This document shows, one piece after another, positions 31,236 through 38,781 of a DNA stretch of 44,993 nucleotides. The notes below the pieces were generated by a model, which saw only the letters and a list, made by a program, of their open reading frames with translations, did not search any database and had not been told where the DNA came from. The translations under genes and the position numbers were made by a program. The stretch comes from a virus: positions 1 through 44,993 of the IMG/VR virus record IMGVR_UViG_3300031851_000046; one strand, written 5' to 3'. Each line of letters starts with the position of its first letter. Positions within the stretch are counted from its first letter, which is position 1.

Positions 31236-31664
31236 AGCAATTAAAACTCTTTTTTCTTCAAGCTTTGCTGTGCATCCAAACCATCTAGGGCTTTCGTCAT
31301 CTTTATGAACGAAGGAGTCGTACTTGTAGGGGTTATAAGTGATCTCTCTCATTTGGGAATCAGGAAGATCTTTCCATACTTGCTGAAGCATGCTTACCTC
31401 TTTGCTTAACTCTACAAAAATTCCCGTGCAATAAGGTTCAAGAAACCCACTAATCCCCGCATGAACATTCTTTCTCTTTTCCTTGCGAACTCTAGCTTGC
31501 CCTACTCTGCTGACTTTGATTGCACAGGAGTATAACTGAAGCTCAAGAGCGTGTAGCTTAACTAATCCGTTTTGTCTTACGCTCCAACAATTTTTATGGA
31601 GGTTGCGGTAAACGAAAACCTTTTTGTTAAAGTCAATTTTATATCGTGAGTCTTGCTTAATCAT
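31233..31664 (-). CDS. Unknown basic protein, leaderless
   Basis: A 143-residue protein from the ATG at 31664 (MIKQDSRYKIDFNKKVFVYR); the in-frame upstream part is inside the promoter. It contains KNCWSVRQNGLVKLHALELQ and KVSRVGQARVRKEKRKNVHA, a pattern I recall from short phage proteins of unknown function, then a central Cys and a C-terminal WFGC. Confidence 0.62.
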   Translation of the reverse strand: MIKQDSRYKIDFNKKVFVYRNLHKNCWSVRQNGLVKLHALELQLYSCAIKVSRVGQARVRKEKRKNVHAGISGFLEPYCTGIFVELSKEVSMLQQVWKDLPDSQMREITYNPYKYDSFVHKDDESPRWFGCTAKLEEKRVLIA

Positions 31665-31714
31665 ACCTATAAGTATGACAGGTTTTACACATATGTCAAG
31701 CACTTTTTTTCTTT

Positions 31715-31792
31715 CGTATCTATCTGATTATCATATAGTTAGCTCGGAGGAGCAGGCGCCAGCCCCTAACTACCTGTAACTCAAGGAGTTAG
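31715..31792. repeat. Composite dyad element, copy 11
   Basis: Arm CTATCTGATTATCATATAGT then TAG, GC-rich core with AGGAGCAGGCGCC, arm CCTAACTACCTGTAACTCAA. No box is seen. It ends three bases from the 3' end of tRNA-Cys, so on the minus strand it would be in the tRNA 3' trailer. Confidence 0.72.
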
Positions 31793-31795
31793 AAA

Positions 31796-31869
31796 TGGAA
31801 TCCTAGATCGGAATCGAACCGATGATAAAGGTTTTGCAGACCCTTGCCTTACCACTTGGCTACTAGGAT
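31796..31869 (-). tRNA. tRNA-Cys(GCA) with encoded CCA
   Basis: On the minus strand a standard cloverleaf: acceptor ATCCTAG/CTAGGAT, D arm GCC-loop-GGC, anticodon arm AGGGT-CTGCAAA-ACCTT with anticodon GCA, variable TATC, T arm ATCGG-TTCGATT-CCGAT, discriminator T and a genomically encoded CCA. A phage-borne tRNA of this kind may support translation late in infection. Confidence 0.93.
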
Positions 31870-31913
31870 AACTTTATTTCATATATTTTTTTATATATTT
31901 ATCTAATTCATAT

Positions 31914-31991
31914 TTAGTCTTGCTTATTTTCTATATTGTCTTTTACTACTAGAGTCAATGCCATTAATAATCCCATTAATATAATTTCCAA
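31914..31991 (-). CDS. Possible tiny membrane peptide
   Basis: A 25-codon frame from a TTG at 31991 or a shorter one from ATG at 31976: EIILMGLLMALTLVV is hydrophobic, followed by KDNIENKQD. It lies downstream of the 32024 gene. No ribosome site is evident; included at low confidence. Confidence 0.25.
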   Translation of the reverse strand: MEIILMGLLMALTLVVKDNIENKQD

Positions 31992-32023
31992 AATGTATAA
32001 TTCATTTAATTGTATAATAAAAC

Positions 32024-32275
32024 TTATTCAGTAATACCGAAGACATCCTTCAGCTGACGAAAATGAGAAGATTCAATAAAAACTTCTCTGCAATAGTCGC
32101 CTGAGGTCTCGCCTTCCTCTATGGTGCGTGCAACTTGGTCAGCAGAAACCCTTTGTCTCTGTGCCATACCCCATTTTATAACAAGCGGGGTCTTGGGGAA
32201 AGCTTCGGCTAATATAGGTAATTGCCTACTATCCACGAAGCCCCAATGCTCTATGATCTCCTTAAGAACCTGCAT
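32024..32275 (-). CDS. Small unknown protein
   Basis: An 83-residue protein from the ATG at 32275 (MQVLKEIIEHWGFVDSRQLP). GGAG nine bases upstream decides this start over longer in-frame ones. It overlaps the upstream gene by 14 bases. Contains KWGMAQRQRVSADQVARTIE; the function is not recognised. Confidence 0.62.
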   Translation of the reverse strand: MQVLKEIIEHWGFVDSRQLPILAEAFPKTPLVIKWGMAQRQRVSADQVARTIEEGETSGDYCREVFIESSHFRQLKDVFGITE

Positions 32276-32504
32276 ATTCAAATTCTCCTGTTTCGCTCCG
32301 TATAGCGTCATATGCGAGTGCAGTAGCATCTACCGAAACATGGTTACGATAGGTGCGAAAGAGGTGCATATTGTTGTTGTCTACAAAGGACATAGGCTTG
32401 CCCATGTGAGCATCCTGTATGACCTGTGTCGTGCGTTCTAGTCCAAGTTCGGTAACTGCATTAAATACAATTGCGAACAATTCATGTTTTTGTTTTTCTT
32501 GCAT
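32262..32504 (-). CDS. Small unknown protein, leaderless
   Basis: An 80-residue protein from the ATG at 32504 (MQEKQKHELFAIVFNAVTEL). Helical, with a C-terminal acidic end. Upstream in-frame codons lie within the ncRNA terminator and promoter. Confidence 0.62.
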   Translation of the reverse strand: MQEKQKHELFAIVFNAVTELGLERTTQVIQDAHMGKPMSFVDNNNMHLFRTYRNHVSVDATALAYDAIRSETGEFEYAGS

Positions 32505-32539
32505 AATATAAGTATGCCATTGATTGGCGTTAGTGTCAA
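32505..32539 (-). promoter_or_regulatory. Leaderless promoter abutting a terminator
   Basis: -35 TTGACA (32534-32539), 17 bases, -10 CATACT (32511-32516), TATATT, then ATG at 32504. The T-run of the ncRNA terminator runs almost straight into the -35. Confidence 0.76.
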
Positions 32540-32541
32540 AT

Positions 32542-32579
32542 AAAAAAGTCCCCACCTCGAAATAAATCGAGATGAGGAC
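32542..32579 (-). terminator. Intrinsic terminator of the ncRNA
   Basis: GTCCCCACCTCGA and TCGAGATGAGGAC form a stem with a six-base loop; on the minus strand six Ts follow. It ends the structured RNA. Confidence 0.85.
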
Positions 32580-32979
32580 AGGGAGGAGGAAATAGATGTG
32601 GGGAGGGATTACTGTATACCCTCGACTTTTCGGGATGAACATCAGTTCATAGAGTTCCTACTTTGTACCACAAATTAGACTTGGTATTCGTCATCAGCTC
32701 ATCCGATTGGACTCTGCTACCTCACCACAAGGAATTTGCGTACCTTAGCCCGCTCATCACAGGCTTGCTCAGTCACCCACAGGAAGGATTATAAGCCCTT
32801 CCAAATTGAATTGAGAGTCGAATAGCCGATTCGATAAATGCTACCTTGTCTTACCAAGGATGTGTCTAGTCCGATTACTCAGCTTTGACCAACAAAGGCT
32901 TTGTACTGCACTCTCAAAATTAAAATGTTAAAGATCAAGTTATTTTATTTATTTGAGTTTGGTTCTCAATTTTTATTAT
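32542..32979 (-). ncRNA. Structured noncoding RNA, unidentified
   Basis: An intergenic unit of about 440 nt with no open frame on the transcribed strand. It starts at a perfect consensus promoter and ends at a strong terminator. Paired elements visible: hairpin 32953-32969 (TTGAG/CTCAA); domain 32811-32917 closed by TTGAGAG/CTCTCAA and holding CCTTG/CAAGG and CGAAT/ATTCG hairpins; domain 32733-32807 closed by AATTTG/CAAATT with GGAAGG/CCTTCC and AGCCTG/CGGGCT hairpins; domain 32651-32715 closed by AGAGTCC/GGAACTCT with TACCA/TGGTA; hairpin ATGAAC/GTTCAT (32635-32650). I compared it by eye with RNase P RNA, tmRNA and 6S RNA and found no match. Confidence 0.75.
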
Positions 32980-33014
32980 GTAATAATTATACTACATATT
33001 TGATTGTTTGTCAA
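32980..33014 (-). promoter_or_regulatory. Consensus sigma70 promoter of the ncRNA
   Basis: -35 TTGACA (33009-33014), 17 bases, -10 TATAAT (32986-32991), start near 32979. It is the only promoter in the window with both hexamers perfect and a 17-base spacer that drives a noncoding unit, suggesting strong expression. Confidence 0.85.
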
Positions 33015-33021
33015 GTCTTAT

Positions 33022-33060
33022 TTAAAAAAAATTTGATCTGCTTTTATGTGATTACAGATC
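33022..33060 (-). terminator. Intrinsic terminator, minus strand
   Basis: GATCTG and CAGATC form a stem with a 14-base loop; on the minus strand AAA and eight Ts follow. It ends the 33259 transcript just before the ncRNA promoter. Confidence 0.7.
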
Positions 33061-33142
33061 GGGCGTATGAAATGACCAGAGACAAATCGACGAACCCCGC
33101 CACAATACCCTTTTATTTGATTAAAAATTATTTATTATTAAG
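33061..33142 (-). other. Possible structured 3' region or small RNA
   Basis: Between the stop of the 38-residue gene and the terminator lies a GC-richer stretch with GGGTAT pairing to ATACGCCC around GGCGGGGTTCGTCGATTTG. It has no reading frame on the minus strand. It may be an RNA stem stabilising the transcript. Confidence 0.35.
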
Positions 33143-33259
33143 TTATTTGTTCCTTATTGTTTGTTGTATTAATATTAAAGCTTCTGTATTTTTATCTATT
33201 GCTTTCTTAATTAAGTTTAAATGCTCTACTAATTCTTTTTGTACTTCTGTTTGTGTCAT
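33143..33259 (-). CDS. Tiny helical peptide, leaderless
   Basis: A 38-residue frame: MTQTEVQKELVEHLNLIKKA, then IDKNTEALILIQQTIRNK. Amphipathic helix. Textbook leaderless promoter; function unknown. Confidence 0.55.
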   Translation of the reverse strand: MTQTEVQKELVEHLNLIKKAIDKNTEALILIQQTIRNK

Positions 33260-33294
33260 ATTATAATAATACTATATATTAATTATTTTGTCAA
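33260..33294 (-). promoter_or_regulatory. Leaderless promoter abutting a terminator
   Basis: -35 TTGACA, 17 bases, -10 TATTAT, TATAAT, then ATG at 33259. The -35 lies directly against the T-run of the hairpin structure at 33305-33377. Confidence 0.75.
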
Positions 33295-33377
33295 GAAAAA
33301 AAGATAAGGGGTGTTCAATGCGGGCAACAATCCATGACCCTGTGCAAACCATTACTCTTGCAATCTATGCCCCCTTA
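33295..33377 (-). terminator. Large branched terminator-like structure
   Basis: TAAGGGG and CCCCTTA close a 73-nt region containing TGCAA/TTGCA and TGTT/AACA hairpins; on the minus strand TC and seven Ts follow. It follows the 33401 gene and could be its terminator or a small cloverleaf-like RNA. It does not fit a tRNA (no T loop). Confidence 0.55.
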
Positions 33378-33400
33378 AATTTATAAAATATTTTGTTCAA

Positions 33401-33670
33401 TTATCTGCTAGTGAAGTCGTTTATATAATATTTATTTGTAAACAAATCTTTTGTATTCTGCCCATTATTTGTTATTTGATTGAGGTCAGATATTATTTGA
33501 TCCCTTACCTCTTTGGCTTTATTTAACGCTTTTTCTTTTGTAACTATCTCGCCTGTTGCGGTATTCTTTACTTCTCCACCCACATCTATTTCTTTATTGA
33601 ATTCCTCAATAGATTGATTGAGCGAGATTATTTCATCTAATTTTTCGTTTATTTGTCTTGCTAGATTCAT
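33401..33670 (-). CDS. Coiled-coil small protein
   Basis: An 89-residue protein (MNLARQINEKLDEIISLNQS, then KEVRDQIISDLNQITNNGQN). Promoter TTGACT, 17, TATACT gives a leader of about 36 bases without a clear ribosome site. Confidence 0.6.
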   Translation of the reverse strand: MNLARQINEKLDEIISLNQSIEEFNKEIDVGGEVKNTATGEIVTKEKALNKAKEVRDQIISDLNQITNNGQNTKDLFTNKYYINDFTSR

Positions 33671-33776
33671 AGGATTTTATTTGTGCATTAATATTTGATT
33701 ATGTATAAAGTATAATATATACAAAACAAAAAGTCAAGCATAATTATTATTTATTTAAATGTATAAAATTTTTAAT

Positions 33777-33995
33777 TCAATTATTTGGGTAGTCCCCTGT
33801 TGGATTGAAGTTTGGGAACAACGCTATTATATTTGAGTCTATGAAGCTCGCAAAGGCTCTTATTTCTATCTCTCCACTCTTGGCTTTATTATCTATCCAA
33901 CTCACTTCATCTATTGTTTTCTCGCCCATAAGGTCTGTAAATGACTCGCCAATGTGGTGCTGAAGGTAGTTTACGCTATTATCTTTATCTGACAT
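33777..33995 (-). CDS. Small acidic protein, leaderless
   Basis: A 72-residue protein (VNYLQHHIGESFTDLMGEKT, then IEIRAFASFIDSNIIALFPN). Promoter TTGACC, 17, CATAAT, seven bases to the ATG. Confidence 0.6.
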   Translation of the reverse strand: MSDKDNSVNYLQHHIGESFTDLMGEKTIDEVSWIDNKAKSGEIEIRAFASFIDSNIIALFPNFNPTGDYPNN

Positions 33996-34081
33996 AACTA
34001 CAATTATGGCACAATTTTAAATTAGGGTCAAGTAAATAAGTTTAAACTATAAAAAATTTAATAAAATTAAGTAATACTTGT

Positions 34082-34252
34082 TTAATCCTTCTTAATCATG
34101 GGAAAACCCCATTTATTTCGCCAAATTTTATTTGCAGTTTTCACGCTTATTTCATCTTTTTTTTCTTCAAGTTCGGGGGCTGTATTTGATTGTTTATTAT
34201 TTGTGATTATTTGCTTCGTTTTCCGCCCAATTTCATTAAATATTTTTTTCAT
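34082..34252 (-). CDS. Small basic protein
   Basis: A 56-residue frame: MKKIFNEIGRKTKQIITNNK, then TANKIWRNKWGFPMIKKD. Basic at both ends. The promoter is weak (TTGAAA with AATATT 17 bases later) and the leader is about 40 AT-rich bases, so expression is less certain. Confidence 0.45.
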   Translation of the reverse strand: MKKIFNEIGRKTKQIITNNKQSNTAPELEEKKDEISVKTANKIWRNKWGFPMIKKD

Positions 34253-34611
34253 TTAAGTCGCTCTCTATTTTAGTTTTTTATTTGTATAATATTATTTAGC
34301 AAATTACTTATTTCAATTTTTATTTTTTATAGTTAAATCAACAATAGTTTATAATTTTTTATTTGTGTTTTTAATTTTAAATTTATCGAACATTATTTGA
34401 AATGATTTAATTACATACTTTATTTTATATATTTAAGTCGTGTACCACTATAACCCACTTCAACCCATTCTTCTCCACTTGTCATAAACCCTTTATTTAT
34501 AATACTTTATATAATTTTTGATATAATAAGTTGAGTATTTTACTCTATGTATTTGCTTATACTTTATTAATGGGGGTGGATGTATTGATTGTATTGTAAA
34601 TTGATTAGAAA
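34253..34611. other. AT-rich intergenic stretch
   Basis: About 360 bases of very AT-rich sequence. I see no promoter of the common type, no dyad element and no convincing structure, apart from a possible 21-codon frame at 34420-34485. Confidence 0.5.
34420..34485 (-). CDS. Possible tiny peptide
   Basis: A 21-codon frame (MTSGEEWVEVGYSGTRLKYI) preceded by AAAGGGTTT, a partial ribosome site. The composition is protein-like compared with the flanking AT-rich DNA. No other support. Confidence 0.28.
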   Translation of the reverse strand: MTSGEEWVEVGYSGTRLKYIK

Positions 34612-34839
34612 CTATTTGGAACTATCGGGATTTATTAAATCAGTAAACTCTTTCATTGTGATTGGTTGAGCTTCCTTGATTGGGTTATTTGTGCTTTGTC
34701 TTATCATGCCCTCTATCGTGGAATAACCTTTCGTATGCCCCGAATCTGAAAGCCCCGATAAGGGTGCTTCTTGCCCTTCATTTGCCCTCAAATCAGCAAG
34801 GTCTTTTATAGCTTTAAAATTGTTAGTATTTTGTATCAT
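34612..34839 (-). CDS. Small unknown protein, coupled
   Basis: A 75-residue polar protein (IQNTNNFKAIKDLADLRANE, then PITMKEFTDLINPDSSK), probably disordered in the middle. The ATG overlaps the lipoprotein stop (TAATG). Confidence 0.58.
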   Translation of the reverse strand: MIQNTNNFKAIKDLADLRANEGQEAPLSGLSDSGHTKGYSTIEGMIRQSTNNPIKEAQPITMKEFTDLINPDSSK

Positions 34840-35207
34840 TATTTAACCCCTTCTGAATCCATTTGTTTCATTAATTTTTTGATGAAGTTTTTATCTTTGG
34901 TTGAGAACATTTCATGCTCTACCCAAAACTCTGCCCTGTCTCCTCTTCGTACAAGTAAAAAATCAGTTCCATCAAAAGACATATCTCTTATTAATGCCTG
35001 TTTGTATTGTCTGACTCCTTGTGGATATCTTAATGATGAATATGCTCCATCATAAGTTGTAAGGGAAGAAATGTGCTTATATAAAATGTCATCTCCATCT
35101 TGCTCATTGACATTTGTTATCATAGAGGGAGTAACTAAGCAACTTGTGGAAAGCATTATGAATAATAAAACCACAAATATTTTAATCGAACTAACGAACT
35201 TAGCCAT
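34839..35207 (-). CDS. Probable lipoprotein
   Basis: A 122-residue protein with a signal sequence (hydrophobic residues about 8-19) and a lipobox-like LSTSC with Cys23, so it is likely exported and lipid-anchored. The mature part has beta segments and is charged. The lipobox is imperfect (Ser at -3). Phage lipoproteins often act in superinfection exclusion or lysis; this gene lies just after rIIB, which makes either plausible. AAGG touches the ATG, so the start is not certain. Confidence 0.65.
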   Translation of the reverse strand: MAKFVSSIKIFVVLLFIMLSTSCLVTPSMITNVNEQDGDDILYKHISSLTTYDGAYSSLRYPQGVRQYKQALIRDMSFDGTDFLLVRRGDRAEFWVEHEMFSTKDKNFIKKLMKQMDSEGVK

Positions 35208-35231
35208 CCTTCAATGATGATTAAGAAATTC

Positions 35232-36329
35232 TTAAAGAACCTCTAAAGCACTCAAAGTTTTTGAATCATTCTCTTCCAAGTCAAACCCTAAGTCTTCGAC
35301 AAGGCGAGCCACATCAGAGCAACGCAATCCATCATCCCTCGAAACCTTGAGGTCAGCAATGTGCTTGATGGTAGGATTGTACCCTTCCATATGCTTGTTC
35401 TCGATATAGTTTCGGATAGCAAGATGCGTCAAGTCTGTATCGTCTTCATCGACATCTTCATAACCACTATCGTGAAAACCGCAATCCATGCTATCGCAAT
35501 CCTCATCTTCGCAACACTCTTCATCTGACGATCCATAGATGGGCATATTAGCCTCGTAGATAGGCTTATTAAGCTCAACCTTGGTATCAGTAATATCAGA
35601 GATTACCTTGTACTTGCAAACCCTTAACTTTTGGAAATCACAATCTGTTGGAACAGAAACCGCATCTTCGGGGTCAAATTCAACCACAAGCAATCTTCCA
35701 TCACTTCCCGACCAATCACTCGCATAGTCATAAGAACCTATATGAAGACCATGAGAGCAATGCCTATCCTTGTTATCATCAACCGAATTGCGAGCGACTT
35801 CAATCGTTGCCCCAACTTCATTAAGAATTTGATGCCTTGAGTTAGTTTCTCCTTGAAGAACAATAGTGTCAGCATTGCCTGTTGTTGACCAATAGTCTTT
35901 TTGAACACCTTTGTATCCAAGAACTTTGCCTTCGGGAGTAGTCGGAAGAGATTTGTAGCTCAAGAATGAGTACAACTCATTGACCGAATTAGCTGAAGGA
36001 TTGGCTTGCAACCTTGCGATAAAGTTTGTCAAAGGTGCTGAATCCTTCATTCCCGAACGAAGCATTCCTAGCAACTTATCTACGACAACTCCATGCAGAC
36101 GATTACCTTTGTAGTGAACAACTTCGTCAAGGACTTCAATATCCCCTTGAACAAAGTTCTCAACCGCCCTACGAATATCAAGATACTGCTCTAGGTTGTT
36201 GTAATCTCCATCGAACAATGCTTGTCTCAATGGTTTAAAGTTTGCGTTGTCTTTTCTTACGGAGTAAGGCTTGCCTTCCCAAAAGATAGTGATTGCGTCT
36301 TCGCTAATTGTATAAGGTACTTTATTCAT
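35232..36329 (-). CDS. rIIB: RIIB-like protein
   Basis: A 365-residue protein. The N-terminal half (PYTISEDAITIFWEGKPYSV, then LLGMLRSGMKDSAPLTNFIA, LQANPSANSVNELYSFLSYK and GKVLGYKGVQKDYWS) and the HCSHGLHIGSYDYASDW segment are typical of phage RIIB homologues. Near 265-300 is an acidic Cys-rich insertion (EECCEDEDCDSMDCG). The C-terminal 70 residues resemble a helix-turn-helix. It is next to rIIA, as in T4, where the pair gives rapid-lysis inhibition and blocks Rex exclusion. Confidence 0.86.
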   Translation of the reverse strand: MNKVPYTISEDAITIFWEGKPYSVRKDNANFKPLRQALFDGDYNNLEQYLDIRRAVENFVQGDIEVLDEVVHYKGNRLHGVVVDKLLGMLRSGMKDSAPLTNFIARLQANPSANSVNELYSFLSYKSLPTTPEGKVLGYKGVQKDYWSTTGNADTIVLQGETNSRHQILNEVGATIEVARNSVDDNKDRHCSHGLHIGSYDYASDWSGSDGRLLVVEFDPEDAVSVPTDCDFQKLRVCKYKVISDITDTKVELNKPIYEANMPIYGSSDEECCEDEDCDSMDCGFHDSGYEDVDEDDTDLTHLAIRNYIENKHMEGYNPTIKHIADLKVSRDDGLRCSDVARLVEDLGFDLEENDSKTLSALEVL

Positions 36330-36430
36330 AATTTTTTTTGTTTCTGTTTCTTAATTTTTACTATATATAATATTACAACTTTTTCGTTCTAATGTCAAGA
36401 TTTTTTTTGAAAGATTAAAGGCAAGGGGAT

Positions 36431-38722
36431 TTAATTTCCCCCTACCTTATCACACATAGAAATGTATTCAATTATGTTCTGATCGAAATTATCTTCGTTC
36501 ATCGCTTGCCATCCGTAGATTTCATTGGAAATATTATGCAATAAAGGGTATTTGTTGACTACCGCCTTCGCAAGTGCTTCAAAAGTTTTCCAATCATAAG
36601 ACTTGGGAAAATTCTGTTTGAACCATTCCTTATCCTCTTGTTCGACTAATTGTTTGAGTCTGTAAAGCGTATTCAAAACAACATCATCCTTTTGGGATGC
36701 CTCAAGAGTCTCTACGATTTGAGTGATTGGATGAGATTCATCAAAGTTCTTCTGAATAGCTTTTATCATAATCTTGTTTGCCAACAAGTTTTCAATCTTC
36801 TTGACCGAAGCCATAGCTTGATGGTTTTCTTTATAAGATATACTTTTCTCTCCCATAAGCAACATTTTCTTATTGTCAATGAGGTGCTTTTTTGCAAGGA
36901 AAACTCTGTATTCATCAAAGTGCATCCATTTTGATTTATCAAGATTGCTAATATCTTTCTTACGAAGCCCATGTAACTCTGCAATTTTTTCTTTGCAATT
37001 AATACCCTTGAGCATACTCTCTATCATTTTGTAGGAGTTAGAAAGTCCATCAAGATCATAAGATACATCAACAGGTTTATAATTTGAGATTGCAATATAA
37101 ACTAATTTGTCATCATTCTTGAGGGAAGACTCAAGAGCATCAACTTCGTCTCCATTGAGCCAATGATCTCTCTGCCTCCAACATCTTTCGTGATTAAAGG
37201 AAAATGTGGGGACGCTTGCACGACTCTCGCCACTTGTGCGAGTACCTACTTGCAATTTGGCTTTTGGAGTGTCAGAGGTATTGTTAATTTTTTTCTTTGA
37301 AATTAAGTCAAATCTCCAACCATCTTTATCTTTCCAAACATGATCGTCTGCCTCTGTATTGCTTGCATGAATGCAAAATACTTGTTCAGCATCTTCGTTC
37401 TGATTGAAGAGAGTTCTTGCTCGCAAAGCATTGCCATGTGATGACGCTAAATCTTGGACAAGAAGCATAGAACCTTTATGAGCAAATGCCCTATTGACTT
37501 TTCGAGAGGCAACTTTATACCCATCCGTAGCATCAGAATCAGATGTCTTACTGAATTCTGTGACAATCAAATTATCACACATTCCATAAGGACGATCAAA
37601 ATGTGGAGAAGAAATTTTCATTCCCTTCCATGAGAAAGAACTTCTAAATAAATTTTGTAAAGTATAAGGTAACGCATTTAAAACTTGAGCATACTTAGAC
37701 TTTGCGTCCCATAGGCAATCCGCATCTGCCAATTTTTTCTTTGCAATCTGCTCAATGTCGTTTTTAACTGAACGCAATTTTTTAATCAATGCGAGTTGAG
37801 TAGGCTTATTGTATTCTAGCGACTCTCTGCTATGATGCAACTTGAGATCACCAATATCGAAACGAATAAACATATTGTCTTGGCTTGCAATTTCTTTAAG
37901 GTCTTGAGCCTCTTGCTCATCTTCAATAAGACCACTAAAGTTGATAGAATCTGCATTAATGGGGTAATGAACACGACCCATAAAAGCATGAGAATTTGAT
38001 GCTCTGCCATATTGCCCATACCTTGAGTTGTTTTCACTATCAATAATGAACCAATCCCTAGCATCTGACTGCATAACAATTTCATACGAACCAACTTTAT
38101 CTTCTTGCAAACCCTTAAATGTCGGCATTTCTGATTGATCGAAAAATTTAAAGAATTTAAGTACAACTTCCCTAAACTTATTAATGTCAGAATCAGCAAC
38201 AGGAACTTCTATCTGCAAGCCTGTTGGCTGATCGGATGACTCTCTGTACATTTCTACAATGTTTGTATCATCGTCTTCATTTACAAAAATATTGTATGAA
38301 ATCTTCTCTCCACCATGAAAGGATACGCAAGTAAAATTGCTACCATAAGACAAAGGAGCAAACTTACCAATACCAAATGCACCAATATAATTATTGGAAT
38401 TTCTTTTTGTAGACTTGCCGTACTTTGAGTATAAACCAAATACATCTTCTTTGCTTAGTCCACCTCCAAAGTCACGAACACAAAAGCTTGGGTTCATATT
38501 GGATGGAAGAGTTACAATGATGTTCTTAGAAGCATTTGCCTCAAGGTTTGCATCGAGTGCATTAGCACTAATTTCTCGCACTACTGCAAGAGGTGGATTG
38601 GAATAATTGTTTCTTAAAAGAGAAGCAACATATCTCATGTCCTCTGCATCAATAGAGCATTTTACTGAATCGAAATCATGCGACTGCACGACTCGTTTGG
38701 ATTTTTCTTGTGTGATTATCAT
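36431..38722 (-). CDS. rIIA: RIIA-like protein with GHKL ATPase domain
   Basis: A 763-residue protein. The N-terminal 250 residues carry a GHKL (HSP90/histidine-kinase) ATPase fold: E50 and N54 in VVREISANALDA, D84 in CVRDFGGGLS and the lid glycine motif YIGAFGIGKFAP (112-123). This matches T4 RIIA. The C-terminal part has large helical stretches and is probably membrane-associated. It lies 101 bases upstream of rIIB with its own promoter (TTGACA, 17, CATACT, leader about 28 bases). Confidence 0.9.
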   Translation of the reverse strand: MIITQEKSKRVVQSHDFDSVKCSIDAEDMRYVASLLRNNYSNPPLAVVREISANALDANLEANASKNIIVTLPSNMNPSFCVRDFGGGLSKEDVFGLYSKYGKSTKRNSNNYIGAFGIGKFAPLSYGSNFTCVSFHGGEKISYNIFVNEDDDTNIVEMYRESSDQPTGLQIEVPVADSDINKFREVVLKFFKFFDQSEMPTFKGLQEDKVGSYEIVMQSDARDWFIIDSENNSRYGQYGRASNSHAFMGRVHYPINADSINFSGLIEDEQEAQDLKEIASQDNMFIRFDIGDLKLHHSRESLEYNKPTQLALIKKLRSVKNDIEQIAKKKLADADCLWDAKSKYAQVLNALPYTLQNLFRSSFSWKGMKISSPHFDRPYGMCDNLIVTEFSKTSDSDATDGYKVASRKVNRAFAHKGSMLLVQDLASSHGNALRARTLFNQNEDAEQVFCIHASNTEADDHVWKDKDGWRFDLISKKKINNTSDTPKAKLQVGTRTSGESRASVPTFSFNHERCWRQRDHWLNGDEVDALESSLKNDDKLVYIAISNYKPVDVSYDLDGLSNSYKMIESMLKGINCKEKIAELHGLRKKDISNLDKSKWMHFDEYRVFLAKKHLIDNKKMLLMGEKSISYKENHQAMASVKKIENLLANKIMIKAIQKNFDESHPITQIVETLEASQKDDVVLNTLYRLKQLVEQEDKEWFKQNFPKSYDWKTFEALAKAVVNKYPLLHNISNEIYGWQAMNEDNFDQNIIEYISMCDKVGGN

Positions 38723-38781
38723 AATTCTATGTGTGTTTAATTTTGATTATGTTATAAGTATGACAGGTATGTATAGTTGTG

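Noticed and set aside
17827-31792. Dyad elements as integron attC sites
   Set aside because: Arms contain GTTAGC and GCTAAC, reminiscent of attC core sites, and the region looks like a cassette array. But the order is the reverse of attC (GTT-type inside the left arm), there is no integrase in view and the outer ends differ.
17827-31792. Dyad elements as a CRISPR array
   Set aside because: The copies are far apart, unequal in length and separated by genes, with no regular spacers.
17827-31792. Dyad elements as ordinary intrinsic terminators
   Set aside because: Apart from copy 6, no T-run follows either arm, and separate true terminators exist nearby.
32542-32979. RNase P RNA, tmRNA, 6S RNA or a hammerhead ribozyme
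   Set aside because: The conserved RNase P segments, tRNA-like ends of tmRNA and long 6S hairpin are absent. A CTGATGA followed by CGAA is present but lacks the stem II of a hammerhead.
32901-33266. 121-codon plus-strand frame
   Set aside because: It is opposite to the ncRNA promoter, two terminators and the 38-residue gene; composition is that of AT-rich noncoding DNA.
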